A DNA stretch of 64,000 nt from Acholeplasmataceae bacterium (GCA_007692425.1 RECG01000010.1:21996-85995), one strand, 5' to 3'; counted from the first letter of the stretch, positions 49,488 to 58,659 are shown. The notes: generated from the letters alone by a model not told the origin. Numbers and translations: made by a program.

Positions 49488-50315
49488 ATGCGCTTCTTAA
49501 GGCGGTTTCTCTTCGCGCTTGCGGCTGCGATGGGCTTGTATCTGGTCTTCAACATGTCACATGCCTATGTCGTAACCACGTATCTTCAGACCGAAGGTGC
49601 GAAGGCGATAGAACGTGAAGATTATGCGTTTTTCATCTCGGCACGCTATCATGACGAAGACCTTGTCTTTGATGATGTGTTAACGTTTGATGACAAAACA
49701 TTTGTTGTCAAGGTTTATAATGTTGCCAACATCATGACATTGATTGAGGGATATTTGGTTGTCGAAGGATTCTTTGTGTTGATGCACCAGATTGAAGGCG
49801 AACCCCTAAGCGAGCCATTCACGGCCTTGGTGTCATCGACGGACGGAGACATCGAACAACGTTACATGGGCATCAACCTTGGCGGACTACCCATGTATAC
49901 CTTCATCATCGCTGAAACCCAGTCGACCATCATCAACAAAAACCTCTTCATCAGGGAAGGCATATTTTACGATATTGACCAGATCATCATTCGAAAAGAC
50001 GATGAAGATATCGGCGTCATCAATGTGCTTCTACAAGAGGGCGATTTAAAACTTCGCGATCCGCTGGAAGGATACTTGCTAGAACACGATTCCGTTCCCA
50101 AAGCCTCATTTGAGACAGTCGTTTATGCGCCCGTCATCGACATTGACAGTTCGAGCGTCGTCATTCGAAACGTCATTATCTATTTGCTTGTCGTCTTGTT
50201 GCTGACCATCCTGCTCTTTTATGTCAAAAGCAAATATATGGGGCGCGGCAAGCCCACGCCAGGTGTCCAAAGAGATCTTGAAAAACTCAAACAAAACAAC
50301 GGTCAAAAGCGATAA
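49488..50315 (+). CDS. Uncharacterised membrane protein
   Basis: I do not recognise this 275-residue protein. It has an N-terminal hydrophobic segment (about 5-25), an extracellular domain of about 190 residues without cysteines, a second membrane segment (about 227-248), and a short basic cytoplasmic tail. Starting 3 bases after the nuclease lipoprotein gene, it shares its transcript and may work with it at the surface. No strong ribosome-binding site is seen; translational coupling is likely. A terminator overlaps its end. Confidence 0.75.
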   Translation: MRFLRRFLFALAAAMGLYLVFNMSHAYVVTTYLQTEGAKAIEREDYAFFISARYHDEDLVFDDVLTFDDKTFVVKVYNVANIMTLIEGYLVVEGFFVLMHQIEGEPLSEPFTALVSSTDGDIEQRYMGINLGGLPMYTFIIAETQSTIINKNLFIREGIFYDIDQIIIRKDDEDIGVINVLLQEGDLKLRDPLEGYLLEHDSVPKASFETVVYAPVIDIDSSSVVIRNVIIYLLVVLLLTILLFYVKSKYMGRGKPTPGVQRDLEKLKQNNGQKR

Positions 50316-50331
50316 AAGACATCGCTTTTTT
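50305..50331 (+). terminator. Terminator after the 49.5-kb membrane protein gene
   Basis: AAGCGAT / ATCGCTT with a 7-nt loop is followed by a T-run. It overlaps the stop codon at 50315. Confidence 0.8.
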
Positions 50332-50383
50332 CCTTGAAATATGATATACTAATCTAACCACAGCACGGAGGAAACGCCCCTAC

Positions 50384-51340
50384 ATGACCATTCAAAAACA
50401 GATACACAAATATATCGAACAATACGACCGGATCATCATTCATCGTCATCTCAGGCCCGACATGGATGCCATCGGCAGCCAGGTCGGACTGGCAACGGTA
50501 CTCAAAACCAATTATCCTGAAAAAGAGATCTACATGGTGGGTGACGTCAATGACATGGCATTTCGCGCCACCATGGATGAGATTGGGGACGACCGCTATC
50601 AAGATGCGCTAGCCATCATTGTCGATGTTGCAGTGACGCGGTTGATCAGCGATGACCGGTATTGTTTGGCCGATAAGCGCATCATCATCGACCACCACCA
50701 GAACGACACCGATGTCGAAGACGTTGCCATCTATTATAAAGACACAGGTTTTTCATCGGCCGCGGAGATGATTGTTGACTTCGTCAAGACATGTCACTTG
50801 GACGTCACACCGGAGGCCGCCACCTATCTATATGGTGGCATGGTGACCGACACGGGACGATTTCTCTACATGGTCGATCCAAGGCGCACGTTTTCACTGG
50901 CCTCATACATCTCGGAAAAGAACCCGGACATTCAATCTTTCTATGATTTTCTCTATACGGAGACTTTGCAAAGACGGCAAACCAAAAACCTGTTCACATC
51001 CTTTGAAATGACCACGCACGGTGTGGCATATCGTAAAAACACCCACGCCTTGATTGTTGAAAGCGGGTTGGATTTCCAAGCCATCAGCAGAGGGATGGTC
51101 AATCAAATGGCTGGCATCAAGGAGGTGCCCATCTGGGCGAACTTCACCGAGGACATCGACAATCATGTCATCGTCGGCGAATTCCGGTCAAGAGGCATCA
51201 CCATCGTCGATATCGCTAAAAAATATGGCGGTGGCGGACACAACAAGGCATGCGGCGCCAGTTTGAAGAACTGGCAGGAAGTCGACATGGTTTTACAAGA
51301 CTTGGATGAAAGGGCGAAAACACATGCAAGACATTCTTGA
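50384..51340 (+). CDS. DHH-DHHA1 phosphoesterase (NrnA-like), first copy
   Basis: NrnA-type enzymes degrade oligoribonucleotides or pAp, and some hydrolyse cyclic-di-AMP products. The 318-residue protein has the DHH motifs HRHLRPDMDAIGSQ near residue 20, IVDVA near 81, IIIDHHQND near 103 and MVTDTGRF, plus the DHHA1 motif GGGGHNKACGAS near 285. The second motif reads VDVA instead of the more usual VDTA seen in the next copy. It overlaps the second copy by 17 bases. ACGGAGG precedes the ATG. Confidence 0.9.
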   Translation: MTIQKQIHKYIEQYDRIIIHRHLRPDMDAIGSQVGLATVLKTNYPEKEIYMVGDVNDMAFRATMDEIGDDRYQDALAIIVDVAVTRLISDDRYCLADKRIIIDHHQNDTDVEDVAIYYKDTGFSSAAEMIVDFVKTCHLDVTPEAATYLYGGMVTDTGRFLYMVDPRRTFSLASYISEKNPDIQSFYDFLYTETLQRRQTKNLFTSFEMTTHGVAYRKNTHALIVESGLDFQAISRGMVNQMAGIKEVPIWANFTEDIDNHVIVGEFRSRGITIVDIAKKYGGGGHNKACGASLKNWQEVDMVLQDLDERAKTHARHS

Positions 51341-52265
51341 TAAGATCAAAACATATGAAACCATCATCATCCATGGTCACCAAAGACCCGACGGCGACTG
51401 TTATGGCTCACAATTCGGTCTCAAAGATTTGATTACAACATCGTTTCCCGAAAAAAAGGTGTTTGTTGTCGGTGAAAAAAGCAATTTTGTAGATTTTATC
51501 GGCCAATTGGACACCATTGAAGACCACGTTTATGAAAACGCCTTGTCAATCGTGGTTGACACGGCTGTCGAAAACCGCATCAGTGATCAACGCTACAAAC
51601 TCGGTAAAGAAATCATCAAGATCGACCACCACATCCCGGTCAATGATTTTGGCGACATCCGCTGGGTGGACACCACATTCCCTTCTTGTGCGCAAATGAT
51701 TACCTATTTCTACCAACAAAACGATAAAACACTCAAACTGACAAGACAAGGCGCCATCGCCTTATACACCGGCATTGTCACGGACACGGGAAGGTTCCGC
51801 TATCGTGGCGTGTCCAAATTGACGCACGAAATGGCAGGATTGCTCATCGGCAAGGGCGTCGATGTCGAAGAAATTGATGCCTTGTTAAGTCAAGACACAC
51901 TTGACACCATTGCACTTAAAGGCTTTGTTTACAGCAATTTTGTCACCACGCCTGGTGGGTTCATCTATGTCAAAATGACAAGAGAAACCATCAACAAATA
52001 TAACGTCAACGACGAAGAAGCCGCTGCGGTTGTCAATCTGCTTGGCGGCATTGACGGATTTCCTGTCTGGGCCTTGATCATCGAATATCCTGGAGAAATA
52101 CGCATCCGTTTGCGTTCGTCGGGTCCAAACATCGACCAACTGGCCAATCGTTATGGCGGCGGCGGTCATGCCAAAGCCTCAGGCGCCAAATTGGAAACAT
52201 GGGATCAGCTACATGCTTTTGTCAAAGATACAGAAGCGGTCATCCGAGAATATCGCGAAACATGA
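51324..52265 (+). CDS. DHH-DHHA1 phosphoesterase (NrnA-like), second copy
   Basis: This tandem paralogue of the preceding gene has 313 residues from ATG 51324. Motifs are HGHQRPDGDCYGSQ, VVDTAVENRISD, IKIDHHIPV, IVTDTGRF and the DHHA1 motif YGGGGHAKASGAKL. I prefer 51324 over an ATG at 51306 because AAGGGCG lies upstream of it. It retains all canonical acidic and His residues, so it is the more likely generalist NrnA. Its stop overlaps the TtcA-like gene start (ATGA). Confidence 0.9.
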   Translation: MQDILDKIKTYETIIIHGHQRPDGDCYGSQFGLKDLITTSFPEKKVFVVGEKSNFVDFIGQLDTIEDHVYENALSIVVDTAVENRISDQRYKLGKEIIKIDHHIPVNDFGDIRWVDTTFPSCAQMITYFYQQNDKTLKLTRQGAIALYTGIVTDTGRFRYRGVSKLTHEMAGLLIGKGVDVEEIDALLSQDTLDTIALKGFVYSNFVTTPGGFIYVKMTRETINKYNVNDEEAAAVVNLLGGIDGFPVWALIIEYPGEIRIRLRSSGPNIDQLANRYGGGGHAKASGAKLETWDQLHAFVKDTEAVIREYRET

Positions 52266-53128
52266 ACCTGGCGTGTGAGGCCATCCTTGTCAACACCCCT
52301 GCGTTGCCGTTGAATGAGATTGAAAGAAGCCTGACGAAAACCTACCGAAAAGACATTTACACACCTTTTGTCAAAGCCATCAATGACTTTGAGTTGGTAG
52401 AAGCGGGCGACCATGTCGCCGTGGCGGTTTCCGGAGGAAAAGACAGTCTTTTGCTGGCCAAGTTGTTCCAGGCCATCAAAAGACACAACAAATTTCCTTT
52501 CGAGGTGTCGTTCATTGCCATGGACCCAGGGTTTCTTGAAATCAACAGAACGCTTTTGGAAAACAATTGCCGATACCTGGACATTCCGGTCCACATCTTC
52601 AACACCGATGTTTTTCATGTGTTAAACAAAATCGCGAAAAAACAACCGTGTTACTTGTGCGCCAGAATGCGACGCGGCCACCTTTATCAAACAGCCAAAG
52701 CGCTTGGGTGCAACAAACTTGCGCTCGGCCACCACTTCAATGATGTCATCGAGACCACCTTGCTCAATGTGTTCTATGGTTCGCAATTCATGACCATGGT
52801 GCCAAAAATTGAAGCGGAAAATTATGAGAACATCGAGTTGATTAGGCCGATGATGTATATCAAAGAAAAAGATATCATCCGGTGGATTCGCCACAGCGGC
52901 ATCCAAGCCATGAGTTGTGGTTGCACGGTGGCCGCGGAACAAACAAGTTCGAAACGCAAAGAGATTAAAGCATTGATTCAACAACTCAAACAAACCAACC
53001 CCGACATCGAGCAATCCATTTTCAACGCGGCAGCCAATGTCAATCTGGATGCGGTGCTGGGGGTTCAGACAAACGCACAGCACACACACTTCAATACGCT
53101 TTACAAGGAAAGGAGAAAAAACAAATGA
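52262..53128 (+). CDS. TtcA-family tRNA thiolation protein
   Basis: TtcA-family PP-loop ATPases activate a tRNA base and transfer sulfur using an Fe-S cluster; the type enzyme makes 2-thiocytidine at position 32. This 288-residue protein has the P-loop VAVSGGKDSLLLAK near residue 57, the CxxC pair CYLCARMRRGHLY and a further Cys pair in SCGCTV. The ATG at 52262 overlaps the DHH stop. The Shine-Dalgarno is weak, and the true start could be slightly further in, before EIERSLTKTYRK. Close Firmicutes relatives are poorly studied, so the exact tRNA target is inferred. Confidence 0.85.
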   Translation: MNLACEAILVNTPALPLNEIERSLTKTYRKDIYTPFVKAINDFELVEAGDHVAVAVSGGKDSLLLAKLFQAIKRHNKFPFEVSFIAMDPGFLEINRTLLENNCRYLDIPVHIFNTDVFHVLNKIAKKQPCYLCARMRRGHLYQTAKALGCNKLALGHHFNDVIETTLLNVFYGSQFMTMVPKIEAENYENIELIRPMMYIKEKDIIRWIRHSGIQAMSCGCTVAAEQTSSKRKEIKALIQQLKQTNPDIEQSIFNAAANVNLDAVLGVQTNAQHTHFNTLYKERRKNK

Positions 53129-53646
53129 TTTTAGATGCAAATCTGGGATGGTATGAAATCCTCATGAAAATCGTCATTCCCTTTGTCGCAACCTTCGTCA
53201 TTGCCGGCCTGATTGGACTTGAACGTCAAAACGTCGGTAAAGCCGCAGGCATATCCTCGCACATCCTGGTCGCGATGGGTGCCGCAGGCATCGCCATCTT
53301 GCAACGCCTGATGTACGAACATGAAATCGCCCTGCAATTGTCGGGAATCGCCGTTGATCCACAAGGGCAGCGCATCATCGCCCAGGTGGTGACGGGCATC
53401 GGTTTTGTCGGAGCGGGGGTCATCATCAAGGATCAGACCAACGTCGTCAAAGGCATCACCACGGCAGCCACCATCTGGTCAACCGCCATGATCGGCCTGA
53501 TTTTCGGTAGCGGTTATCTCATTCTAGGCGCCATTCTTGGTCTCTTTTTGGTTGTATTCATCGCCATGCGGGACTTCTCAAGAGGGTTTCACCCATTCTT
53601 TCCACATCACTCAAGGGGAGATGTTGATGTCGAGGATCATCATTAG
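53125..53646 (+). CDS. MgtC/SapB-family membrane protein
   Basis: This 173-residue protein has about five membrane segments with the family blocks AGLIGLERQNVGKAAGISSHILVAMGAAG, GIGFVGAGVIIK and VKGITTAATIWSTAMIGL. MgtC-like proteins are linked to magnesium homeostasis and inhibition of F-type ATPase in some pathogens; the role here is unknown. The C-terminal tail is His- and Asp-rich. AAGGAG precedes the ATG, which overlaps the TtcA-like gene stop by 4 bases. Confidence 0.9.
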   Translation: MILDANLGWYEILMKIVIPFVATFVIAGLIGLERQNVGKAAGISSHILVAMGAAGIAILQRLMYEHEIALQLSGIAVDPQGQRIIAQVVTGIGFVGAGVIIKDQTNVVKGITTAATIWSTAMIGLIFGSGYLILGAILGLFLVVFIAMRDFSRGFHPFFPHHSRGDVDVEDHH

Positions 53647-54993
53647 ATGATGTTTGATACGATTGCGGCGATTTCGACCGCGTTCGGCACTGCTGGCATA
53701 TCGGTCATCCGAATCAGCGGCGAAGACGCCATTCCGGCATTCTCAAAAGCGTTCAAAGGACGCGATTTAACCAAAGCAAAAGGCCATACCCTTCATTACG
53801 GACACGTTCTTGATGAAACCGGGGCGGTACTTGACGAGGTCATGGTCGCTGTTTTACGTGCGCCCAGAAGTTTTACGGCTGAAGACATGATCGAAGTGTC
53901 GACACACGGGGGCATCCTGATCACACAAAAAGTGATGGAAAGGGTGTTGTCTCTTGGCATCCGGCTGGCTGAACCGGGCGAATTTACACAACGGGCTTTT
54001 TTAAACGGGCGAATCGATCTTGTCGAGGCGGAATCGGTCATGGACCTGATTCATGCCAAGAGCGAACAAGCCATCAAGATTGCCAGTCTCGGCATTCAGA
54101 AGGAAACGTCGAAACTAATCCGGAATTTGCGTTCAAAATTGCTGACCATCATCGCCCAGATCGAAGTCAACATCGATTATCCGGAATATGATGATGCCAT
54201 TGTCATGAGCAAGGCAATCATCAAGCCTGAAACTGAAGCGTTATTACAAGACATCAACGAACTGCTCAACGAATCACAAAAAAACCAAATTATCCGCGAC
54301 GGCGTCAAAACCGCCATCATCGGTAAACCCAACGTGGGAAAAAGCAGCCTCTTAAATGCCCTTCTGGATGAGGAAAGGGCGATTGTCACCGACATCGCAG
54401 GCACGACCAGAGACACGATTGAGGCCTACATCAACATTCATGGTGTCGCACTCAAATTAATCGACACCGCAGGCATCCGTGATACCAAGGACAAAGTCGA
54501 ACAAATCGGTGTTGATCGCTCACGCAAGGCCTTAGAAGAAGCCGAGCTTGTCTTGCTGGTGCTCGATCAAAGCAAAGCGCTCACGCAAGAGGACAGACAT
54601 TTGCTTGATTTGACCAAAGATAAAAAGAGAATCTTGATTGCCAACAAGGCCGACCTCCCCAAAGCACTTTCGCTTGAGGAAGTGGTCGAGATTTCTTCCA
54701 TTAAAAAAACCGGCTTGAAAGAACTGGAAAAAACCATTTTACGCCTTCTTTCGCTTGAAGACATTGAAAGCAGAGACTTCAATTATTTATCGAACATTCG
54801 CCATATCATGAAGGTCAAAGAAGCCAAAGGTTCATTGGAGGCGGTCATCAAATCGATTCAACTAGACATGCCGGTGGATGTCTATGCCATTGATTTGACA
54901 GCCGCGTGGCGCAGTTTGGGCGAGATTCTCGGGGAACACCACCAGGAAGACCTGCTGGATGAATTGTTCTCTCGGTTTTGTCTCGGAAAATAG
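53647..54993 (+). CDS. mnmE: tRNA modification GTPase MnmE
   Basis: MnmE with MnmG adds carboxymethylaminomethyl groups to U34 of some tRNAs. The 448-residue protein has the THF-binding N-terminal domain (IAAISTAFGTAGISVIRISG), helical domain, an inserted G domain (GKPNVGKSSLLNALL near 225, DTAGIRDT, NKAD) and the conserved C-terminal CLGK. It begins immediately after the mgtC-like stop. MnmG is not in the window. In many Firmicutes mnmE lies near jag; here it is 20 kb away. Confidence 0.96.
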   Translation: MMFDTIAAISTAFGTAGISVIRISGEDAIPAFSKAFKGRDLTKAKGHTLHYGHVLDETGAVLDEVMVAVLRAPRSFTAEDMIEVSTHGGILITQKVMERVLSLGIRLAEPGEFTQRAFLNGRIDLVEAESVMDLIHAKSEQAIKIASLGIQKETSKLIRNLRSKLLTIIAQIEVNIDYPEYDDAIVMSKAIIKPETEALLQDINELLNESQKNQIIRDGVKTAIIGKPNVGKSSLLNALLDEERAIVTDIAGTTRDTIEAYINIHGVALKLIDTAGIRDTKDKVEQIGVDRSRKALEEAELVLLVLDQSKALTQEDRHLLDLTKDKKRILIANKADLPKALSLEEVVEISSIKKTGLKELEKTILRLLSLEDIESRDFNYLSNIRHIMKVKEAKGSLEAVIKSIQLDMPVDVYAIDLTAAWRSLGEILGEHHQEDLLDELFSRFCLGK

Positions 54994-55073
54994 AAAACAA
55001 AACACACCACAGGGTGTGCTGAAGGCACCGTTTGTGCTATAATGATGAAGACCAAGGAAAGTGAGGAATCGCC
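54994..55073 (+). promoter_or_regulatory. mnmE-dnaX gap: weak hairpin and dnaX promoter
   Basis: A 6-bp hairpin CACACC-ACAG-GGTGTG (55003-55018) without a T-run is followed by the extended -10 TGCTATAAT (TATAAT 55038-55043). GAGGAA precedes the dnaX ATG. No SRP RNA gene, which sits near dnaX in some Bacilli, fits into this gap. Confidence 0.55.
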
Positions 55074-56720
55074 ATGTCATACATCGCCTTATACAGGGCG
55101 TACCGACCCAAGTCTTTTGACGAGGTTGCCGGGCAAAAGGTTATTATCAAGACCTTGCAAAATGCGTTGTTGCATGAGAAGATTGCTCACGCCTATCTTT
55201 TTAGCGGACCACGCGGCACCGGGAAGACCAGTGTCGCCAAAATCTTCGCCAAAGCAGTCAATTGTCTCAAACAACCCAATAAAGGACCATGTAACCAATG
55301 TGATGTCTGCACGGGCATTGACAAAGGCGATATTGCCGACGTCATTGAAATCGACGGCGCTTCCAACAACGGCGTCGATGAGATCCGCGAACTGCGCGAC
55401 AAAGCCAAATATATGCCGAGCGTCGGCAAGTACAAGGTGTATATCGTTGATGAAGTCCACATGTTGACGACAGGTGCGTTCAATGCGCTTCTGAAAACAC
55501 TTGAAGAGCCGCCCAAACACGTCATCTTCGTGCTCGCAACCACGGAAATCCACAAGATTCCGGCCACCATTTTGTCTCGTTGTCAACGCTTTGACTTCAA
55601 AAACATCGAGACCGACGATATCGTTTCGAAACTTGAGGACATCATCAAACAAGAAAAAATAGAGATTAGCGAAGAGGCCACTCAAGCGATTGCTGAAAAC
55701 GCCGAGGGCAGTCTTCGTGATGCCATCAGCCTTCTTGACCAGGCCATCTCCTATGCAGACGATGCCATCAGTGAAGACGATGTCCACCAAGTGTCGGGAA
55801 GCGTCTCCAAAACAGCCCTGACCACGTTGCTTTCCGCGATTTCCAACAAGGAAATCAGTAACGCCATGGTCATCTTCAAAGATTTACTTGCCGAGGGCAA
55901 GGAAATCACCCGCATTGTCAACGACCTGATTCTCGCCATGCGCGACCTGTTGCTTGAAAAAACAACGAAAGTCGACAAGCCAAGATATCGGGATTTGCAC
56001 AGCGCGTTTCCGCTCGATAAGATTTATTTTTATCTCAGCATTCTCAACCAACTCCAACAAGATATGAAGTGGACCCACCAAAAACGCGCCTATGTCGAAC
56101 TTGCCCTGGTCAAGATGATGGAACACCAAATGCTCAAAACCATGGACCAGGAGGCGGCCATCCAAGAACTCAAGCGCACAGTCTTTGAACTGAAAGAGCA
56201 AATGGTCGCCGAACCGAAAACGATCCGACAAGAAGAACGCAAACCGTTGGTGACCATAGAAGATGTTGAAGACATTCTCCACCACGGCGACAGAGAGAAA
56301 CGACATTTTTTGAAATCAAACTGGAACAGTTTGGCCGATTATCCGAAAGCACATCTCAAAATGGCTGCGAGACTGCTTTACCAGGCGAGTCTCGAAGCGG
56401 TATCAAACAGCATGTTGCTGGCTTATGACGATCTCGACCTGTGTAAAAGGGCCATGGAACCCGAAACCAAGCAACAAGTCCTTGAAATCCTTAACAACAA
56501 ACAAAAGCTGGTTGAGGATTATGTCGCCATCCTGAAAACCGACTGGTTGATCATCAAAGGTGTTTATATGGATTTGATCCGTAAAGGACAGACCAAGCCC
56601 AAACTGCCACCTTATGATCTCAAATTATACATTGAAGAAACCAAAGTAGAAAAAAAGGAACCCGATGTGATTGCGTTGGCACGCGAATACTTCGGCGAAA
56701 AAATCAAAATAAAGGAGTAA
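55074..56720 (+). CDS. dnaX: DNA polymerase III subunits gamma and tau
   Basis: DnaX is the clamp-loader ATPase. The 548-residue protein begins ALYRAYRPKSFDEVAGQ and has Walker A GPRGTGKTSVAK at about 45-56, the zinc site with Cys residues around GPCNQCDVC, Walker B IVDEVHML and the SRC motif ATILSRCQRFDF. The C-terminal tau-like region is about 180 residues and charged. No slippery frameshift site is evident. It leads a dnaX-ybaB-recR operon. Confidence 0.96.
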   Translation: MSYIALYRAYRPKSFDEVAGQKVIIKTLQNALLHEKIAHAYLFSGPRGTGKTSVAKIFAKAVNCLKQPNKGPCNQCDVCTGIDKGDIADVIEIDGASNNGVDEIRELRDKAKYMPSVGKYKVYIVDEVHMLTTGAFNALLKTLEEPPKHVIFVLATTEIHKIPATILSRCQRFDFKNIETDDIVSKLEDIIKQEKIEISEEATQAIAENAEGSLRDAISLLDQAISYADDAISEDDVHQVSGSVSKTALTTLLSAISNKEISNAMVIFKDLLAEGKEITRIVNDLILAMRDLLLEKTTKVDKPRYRDLHSAFPLDKIYFYLSILNQLQQDMKWTHQKRAYVELALVKMMEHQMLKTMDQEAAIQELKRTVFELKEQMVAEPKTIRQEERKPLVTIEDVEDILHHGDREKRHFLKSNWNSLADYPKAHLKMAARLLYQASLEAVSNSMLLAYDDLDLCKRAMEPETKQQVLEILNNKQKLVEDYVAILKTDWLIIKGVYMDLIRKGQTKPKLPPYDLKLYIEETKVEKKEPDVIALAREYFGEKIKIKE

Positions 56721-56724
56721 GCCC

Positions 56725-57015
56725 ATGAATCCGAACATGCTGAACAAACTTAAAAAAATACAAAAAGAGATGATGGAAGCCCAAGAACAGCTCGAACGCA
56801 AAGAGTTTTTCGGCAAAGCAAGTGGCGTGACCATCATCATGCAAGGCACCCGTCAAGTGATTGATGTCCAAATCAACCCGGACATCACAGACGAAGTCGA
56901 CATGCTTCAAGATGCCATTTTAGTGGCCGTCAATGACGCACTCAAGCAAATTGACAAGGAAACCGAAGAAACCATGGGACAATTCTCCAGCGGATTCGGA
57001 GGGTTTGGATTTTAA
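56725..57015 (+). CDS. YbaB/EbfC nucleoid-associated protein
   Basis: This 96-residue protein has the YbaB pattern: N-terminal Met/Lys-rich helix (MLNKLKKIQKEMMEAQEQL), then GKASGVTIIMQGTRQVIDVQINP, and a Gly/Phe-rich end. It binds DNA non-specifically as a dimer. It stands between dnaX and recR, the usual place, and its stop overlaps the recR ATG. Confidence 0.95.
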   Translation: MNPNMLNKLKKIQKEMMEAQEQLERKEFFGKASGVTIIMQGTRQVIDVQINPDITDEVDMLQDAILVAVNDALKQIDKETEETMGQFSSGFGGFGF

Positions 57016-57605
57016 TGTATCCGGACATTCTGACCAAACTGATTGAAGATTTTCAAAAACTGCCAGGCATCGGTGAAAAAACCGCCGAGCGTCTGGCGCT
57101 TTATGTTGCCACGACCATGGAAAATGAAGACATCATTCATTTTTCAGACCATTTGTCTACGTTGAAAAAGACCATCAGGACATGTCGCACATGTCACATG
57201 ATTACCGATCAGGATCTTTGTTCGATATGTCGGAACGACAATCGCGACAAGGAAACACTGATGGTGCTTGCAGACGCCAAAGACGTCTTCATCATGGAAA
57301 AGATGAAAACGTATCAAGGCCTTTATCATGTCTTGGGGGGGCTTGTTGACTTTTCCAGAGGCGTTACTGACAAGGATTTGAATATTGAATCGCTTGCCAG
57401 ACGCATCAAAGGGTTCAAAGAAATGATCATCGCCACCAGCGCCACCATCGAAGGTGAAATGACCGCCCAGTTCATCAAGTCATTGTTTGAAAAGGAAACG
57501 CTGGCCATCACCAGGCTGGCACATGGTCTGCCGGTTGGTGCGGATTTGAAATATGCCGATGAACAAACCTTGAGCAAAGCGGTTGAAAACCGGCTGAAAT
57601 ACTAG
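57015..57605 (+). CDS. recR: Recombination protein RecR
   Basis: RecR works with RecO and RecF to load RecA on gapped DNA. The 196-residue protein has an HhH region (FQKLPGIGEKTAERLA), a four-Cys zinc finger (CRTCHMITDQDLCSIC), and a TOPRIM domain (VLADAKDVFIMEKM, with YHVLGGL). It is in an operon with dnaX and ybaB; the TAATG overlap with ybaB suggests coupling. Confidence 0.97.
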   Translation: MYPDILTKLIEDFQKLPGIGEKTAERLALYVATTMENEDIIHFSDHLSTLKKTIRTCRTCHMITDQDLCSICRNDNRDKETLMVLADAKDVFIMEKMKTYQGLYHVLGGLVDFSRGVTDKDLNIESLARRIKGFKEMIIATSATIEGEMTAQFIKSLFEKETLAITRLAHGLPVGADLKYADEQTLSKAVENRLKY

Positions 57606-57616
57606 GAGGAGACCAC

Positions 57617-57892
57617 ATGGGATTTTGGGAGACCATCAAAGGCTTTTTCGGTTCCATCCACGACACCATCAACAACTTTCTACAACGCATTTTAGACATC
57701 GACGGACGCTTGCTTTCGCTCTATGATGAATTTGTCATGCCGTTGCCCGAACTTGTCAAAATCGCAGGCATTGTTTTTTTGACCATCATCATCGTACTCG
57801 GCGTGATGAGTTTTGCCAAGAAGATGCTCAAGTTGCTCATCATCCTTGCCATCATCTTTTTTGTCATCATGGCGCTGACCCGCGCGGGATGA
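57617..57892 (+). CDS. Small membrane protein of unknown function
   Basis: This 91-residue protein has an amphipathic N-terminal half (MGFWETIKGFFGSIHDTINNF) and two hydrophobic segments (about 47-64 and 70-87) joined by FAKKMLK. AGGAGGAG precedes the ATG, 11 bases after recR, so it ends the dnaX operon. I do not recognise the family. In Bacillus small membrane proteins such as YaaL and BofA lie after recR; this one occupies that slot, but I cannot show homology. Confidence 0.75.
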   Translation: MGFWETIKGFFGSIHDTINNFLQRILDIDGRLLSLYDEFVMPLPELVKIAGIVFLTIIIVLGVMSFAKKMLKLLIILAIIFFVIMALTRAG

Positions 57893-57902
57893 TAAAAAAC
57901 AC

Positions 57903-57931
57903 TTGCAAATCACCCATGAATGATATACAAT
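57903..57931 (+). promoter_or_regulatory. Promoter of rpoE
   Basis: TTGCAA (57903-57908), 17 nt, TACAAT (57926-57931). AAGGAGG precedes the rpoE ATG. Confidence 0.7.
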
Positions 57932-57954
57932 AGATACGGTTTTAAGGAGGAAGC

Positions 57955-58533
57955 ATGAGCGATAAACTAAAATCATACGCGATGTTGGAAGTCGCTGAAC
58001 ACATTTTAAAAGACCACAAAGAGCCGATGACGATTCAACAGCTTCTTTCAGCTGTCGCTGAAATCAAAGAGATTCCCAAAGATGATGTTGATCGTTTGAC
58101 GCAACTTTATATGGATATCACGCAAAGCGCCAAGTTTGTTTATTGTGGCGAAGACCAGTGGGACCTCAAGGAACGCAACCTTGAACTTTGGGATAAAGAC
58201 GGACACGCCTTTGCCTCTCTTGTCGAAATCGAAGAAGAAATCGAAGAAGAGGAAGACGAAGAGGAAGAGGAGGTCGTCGAGGAAGTCGAAGAAGAGGAAG
58301 CGCAAAAACCGACAAAAGACGATACTGACGATGACGACGAACCAGAGGCTGAAGAGGAAGATGAAGAGGTCCGCGAGGCCAAAGAATACATTGAGGCACC
58401 GCTCCCGATCAAGTCAACCGATGACGACGATGACGACGACGATATTGACATCGAGTTTGACAGCGCTGACTATGATGAAGATGACTACAACGAAATCATG
58501 GATGATTACGAAGACATGTATGAAGACGATTAA
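57955..58533 (+). CDS. rpoE: DNA-directed RNA polymerase delta subunit
   Basis: Delta is a Gram-positive RNA polymerase subunit that increases transcription specificity and recycling. The 192-residue protein has the N-terminal HARE-HTH domain (MLEVAEHILKDHKEPMTIQQLL, DQWDLKERNLELWDKD) and a long, almost entirely Asp/Glu C-terminal tail from about residue 95. It lies directly upstream of pyrG, as in Bacillus, and has its own promoter and terminator. Confidence 0.95.
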   Translation: MSDKLKSYAMLEVAEHILKDHKEPMTIQQLLSAVAEIKEIPKDDVDRLTQLYMDITQSAKFVYCGEDQWDLKERNLELWDKDGHAFASLVEIEEEIEEEEDEEEEEVVEEVEEEEAQKPTKDDTDDDDEPEAEEEDEEVREAKEYIEAPLPIKSTDDDDDDDDIDIEFDSADYDEDDYNEIMDDYEDMYEDD

Positions 58534-58555
58534 AAGGCCTCTTGGCCTTTTTATT
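58532..58555 (+). terminator. Terminator of rpoE
   Basis: AAAGGCC / GGCCTTT with a TCTT loop is followed by TTATT. It lies directly after the rpoE stop. Confidence 0.8.
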
Positions 58556-58575
58556 AGGCAAAACCCCACAAGACC

Positions 58576-58604
58576 TTGTCACATGTCCGCGTATTTGATA
58601 TAAT
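58576..58604 (+). promoter_or_regulatory. Promoter of pyrG
   Basis: TTGTCA (58576-58581), 17 nt, TATAAT (58599-58604). The predicted transcript start falls on the GGGC at 58611, six bases after the -10. Confidence 0.8.
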
Positions 58605-58610
58605 AAACAA

Positions 58611-58659
58611 GGGCAAACCATCGAGGCTTCCCCACGAGAGGGAAGTCTTTTTATTTTTT
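58611..58659 (+). promoter_or_regulatory. pyrG leader attenuator (CTP-sensitive reiterative-transcription type)
   Basis: The transcript should begin GGGC. Downstream is the hairpin GGCTTCCC / GGGAAGTC (58625-58632 with 58640-58647) followed by TTTTTATTTTTT. In Bacillus pyrG, low CTP causes extra G residues to be added after the initial GGG; the poly-G pairs with the C/U-rich arm of the terminator and lets transcription continue. The GGGC start and the C-rich arm CTTCCCC are both present here, so the same mechanism is predicted. Confidence 0.85.

Noticed and set aside
58240..58520. Asp/Glu codon repeats that look like a DNA tandem repeat
   Set aside because: This is the normal acidic tail of the RNA polymerase delta subunit.
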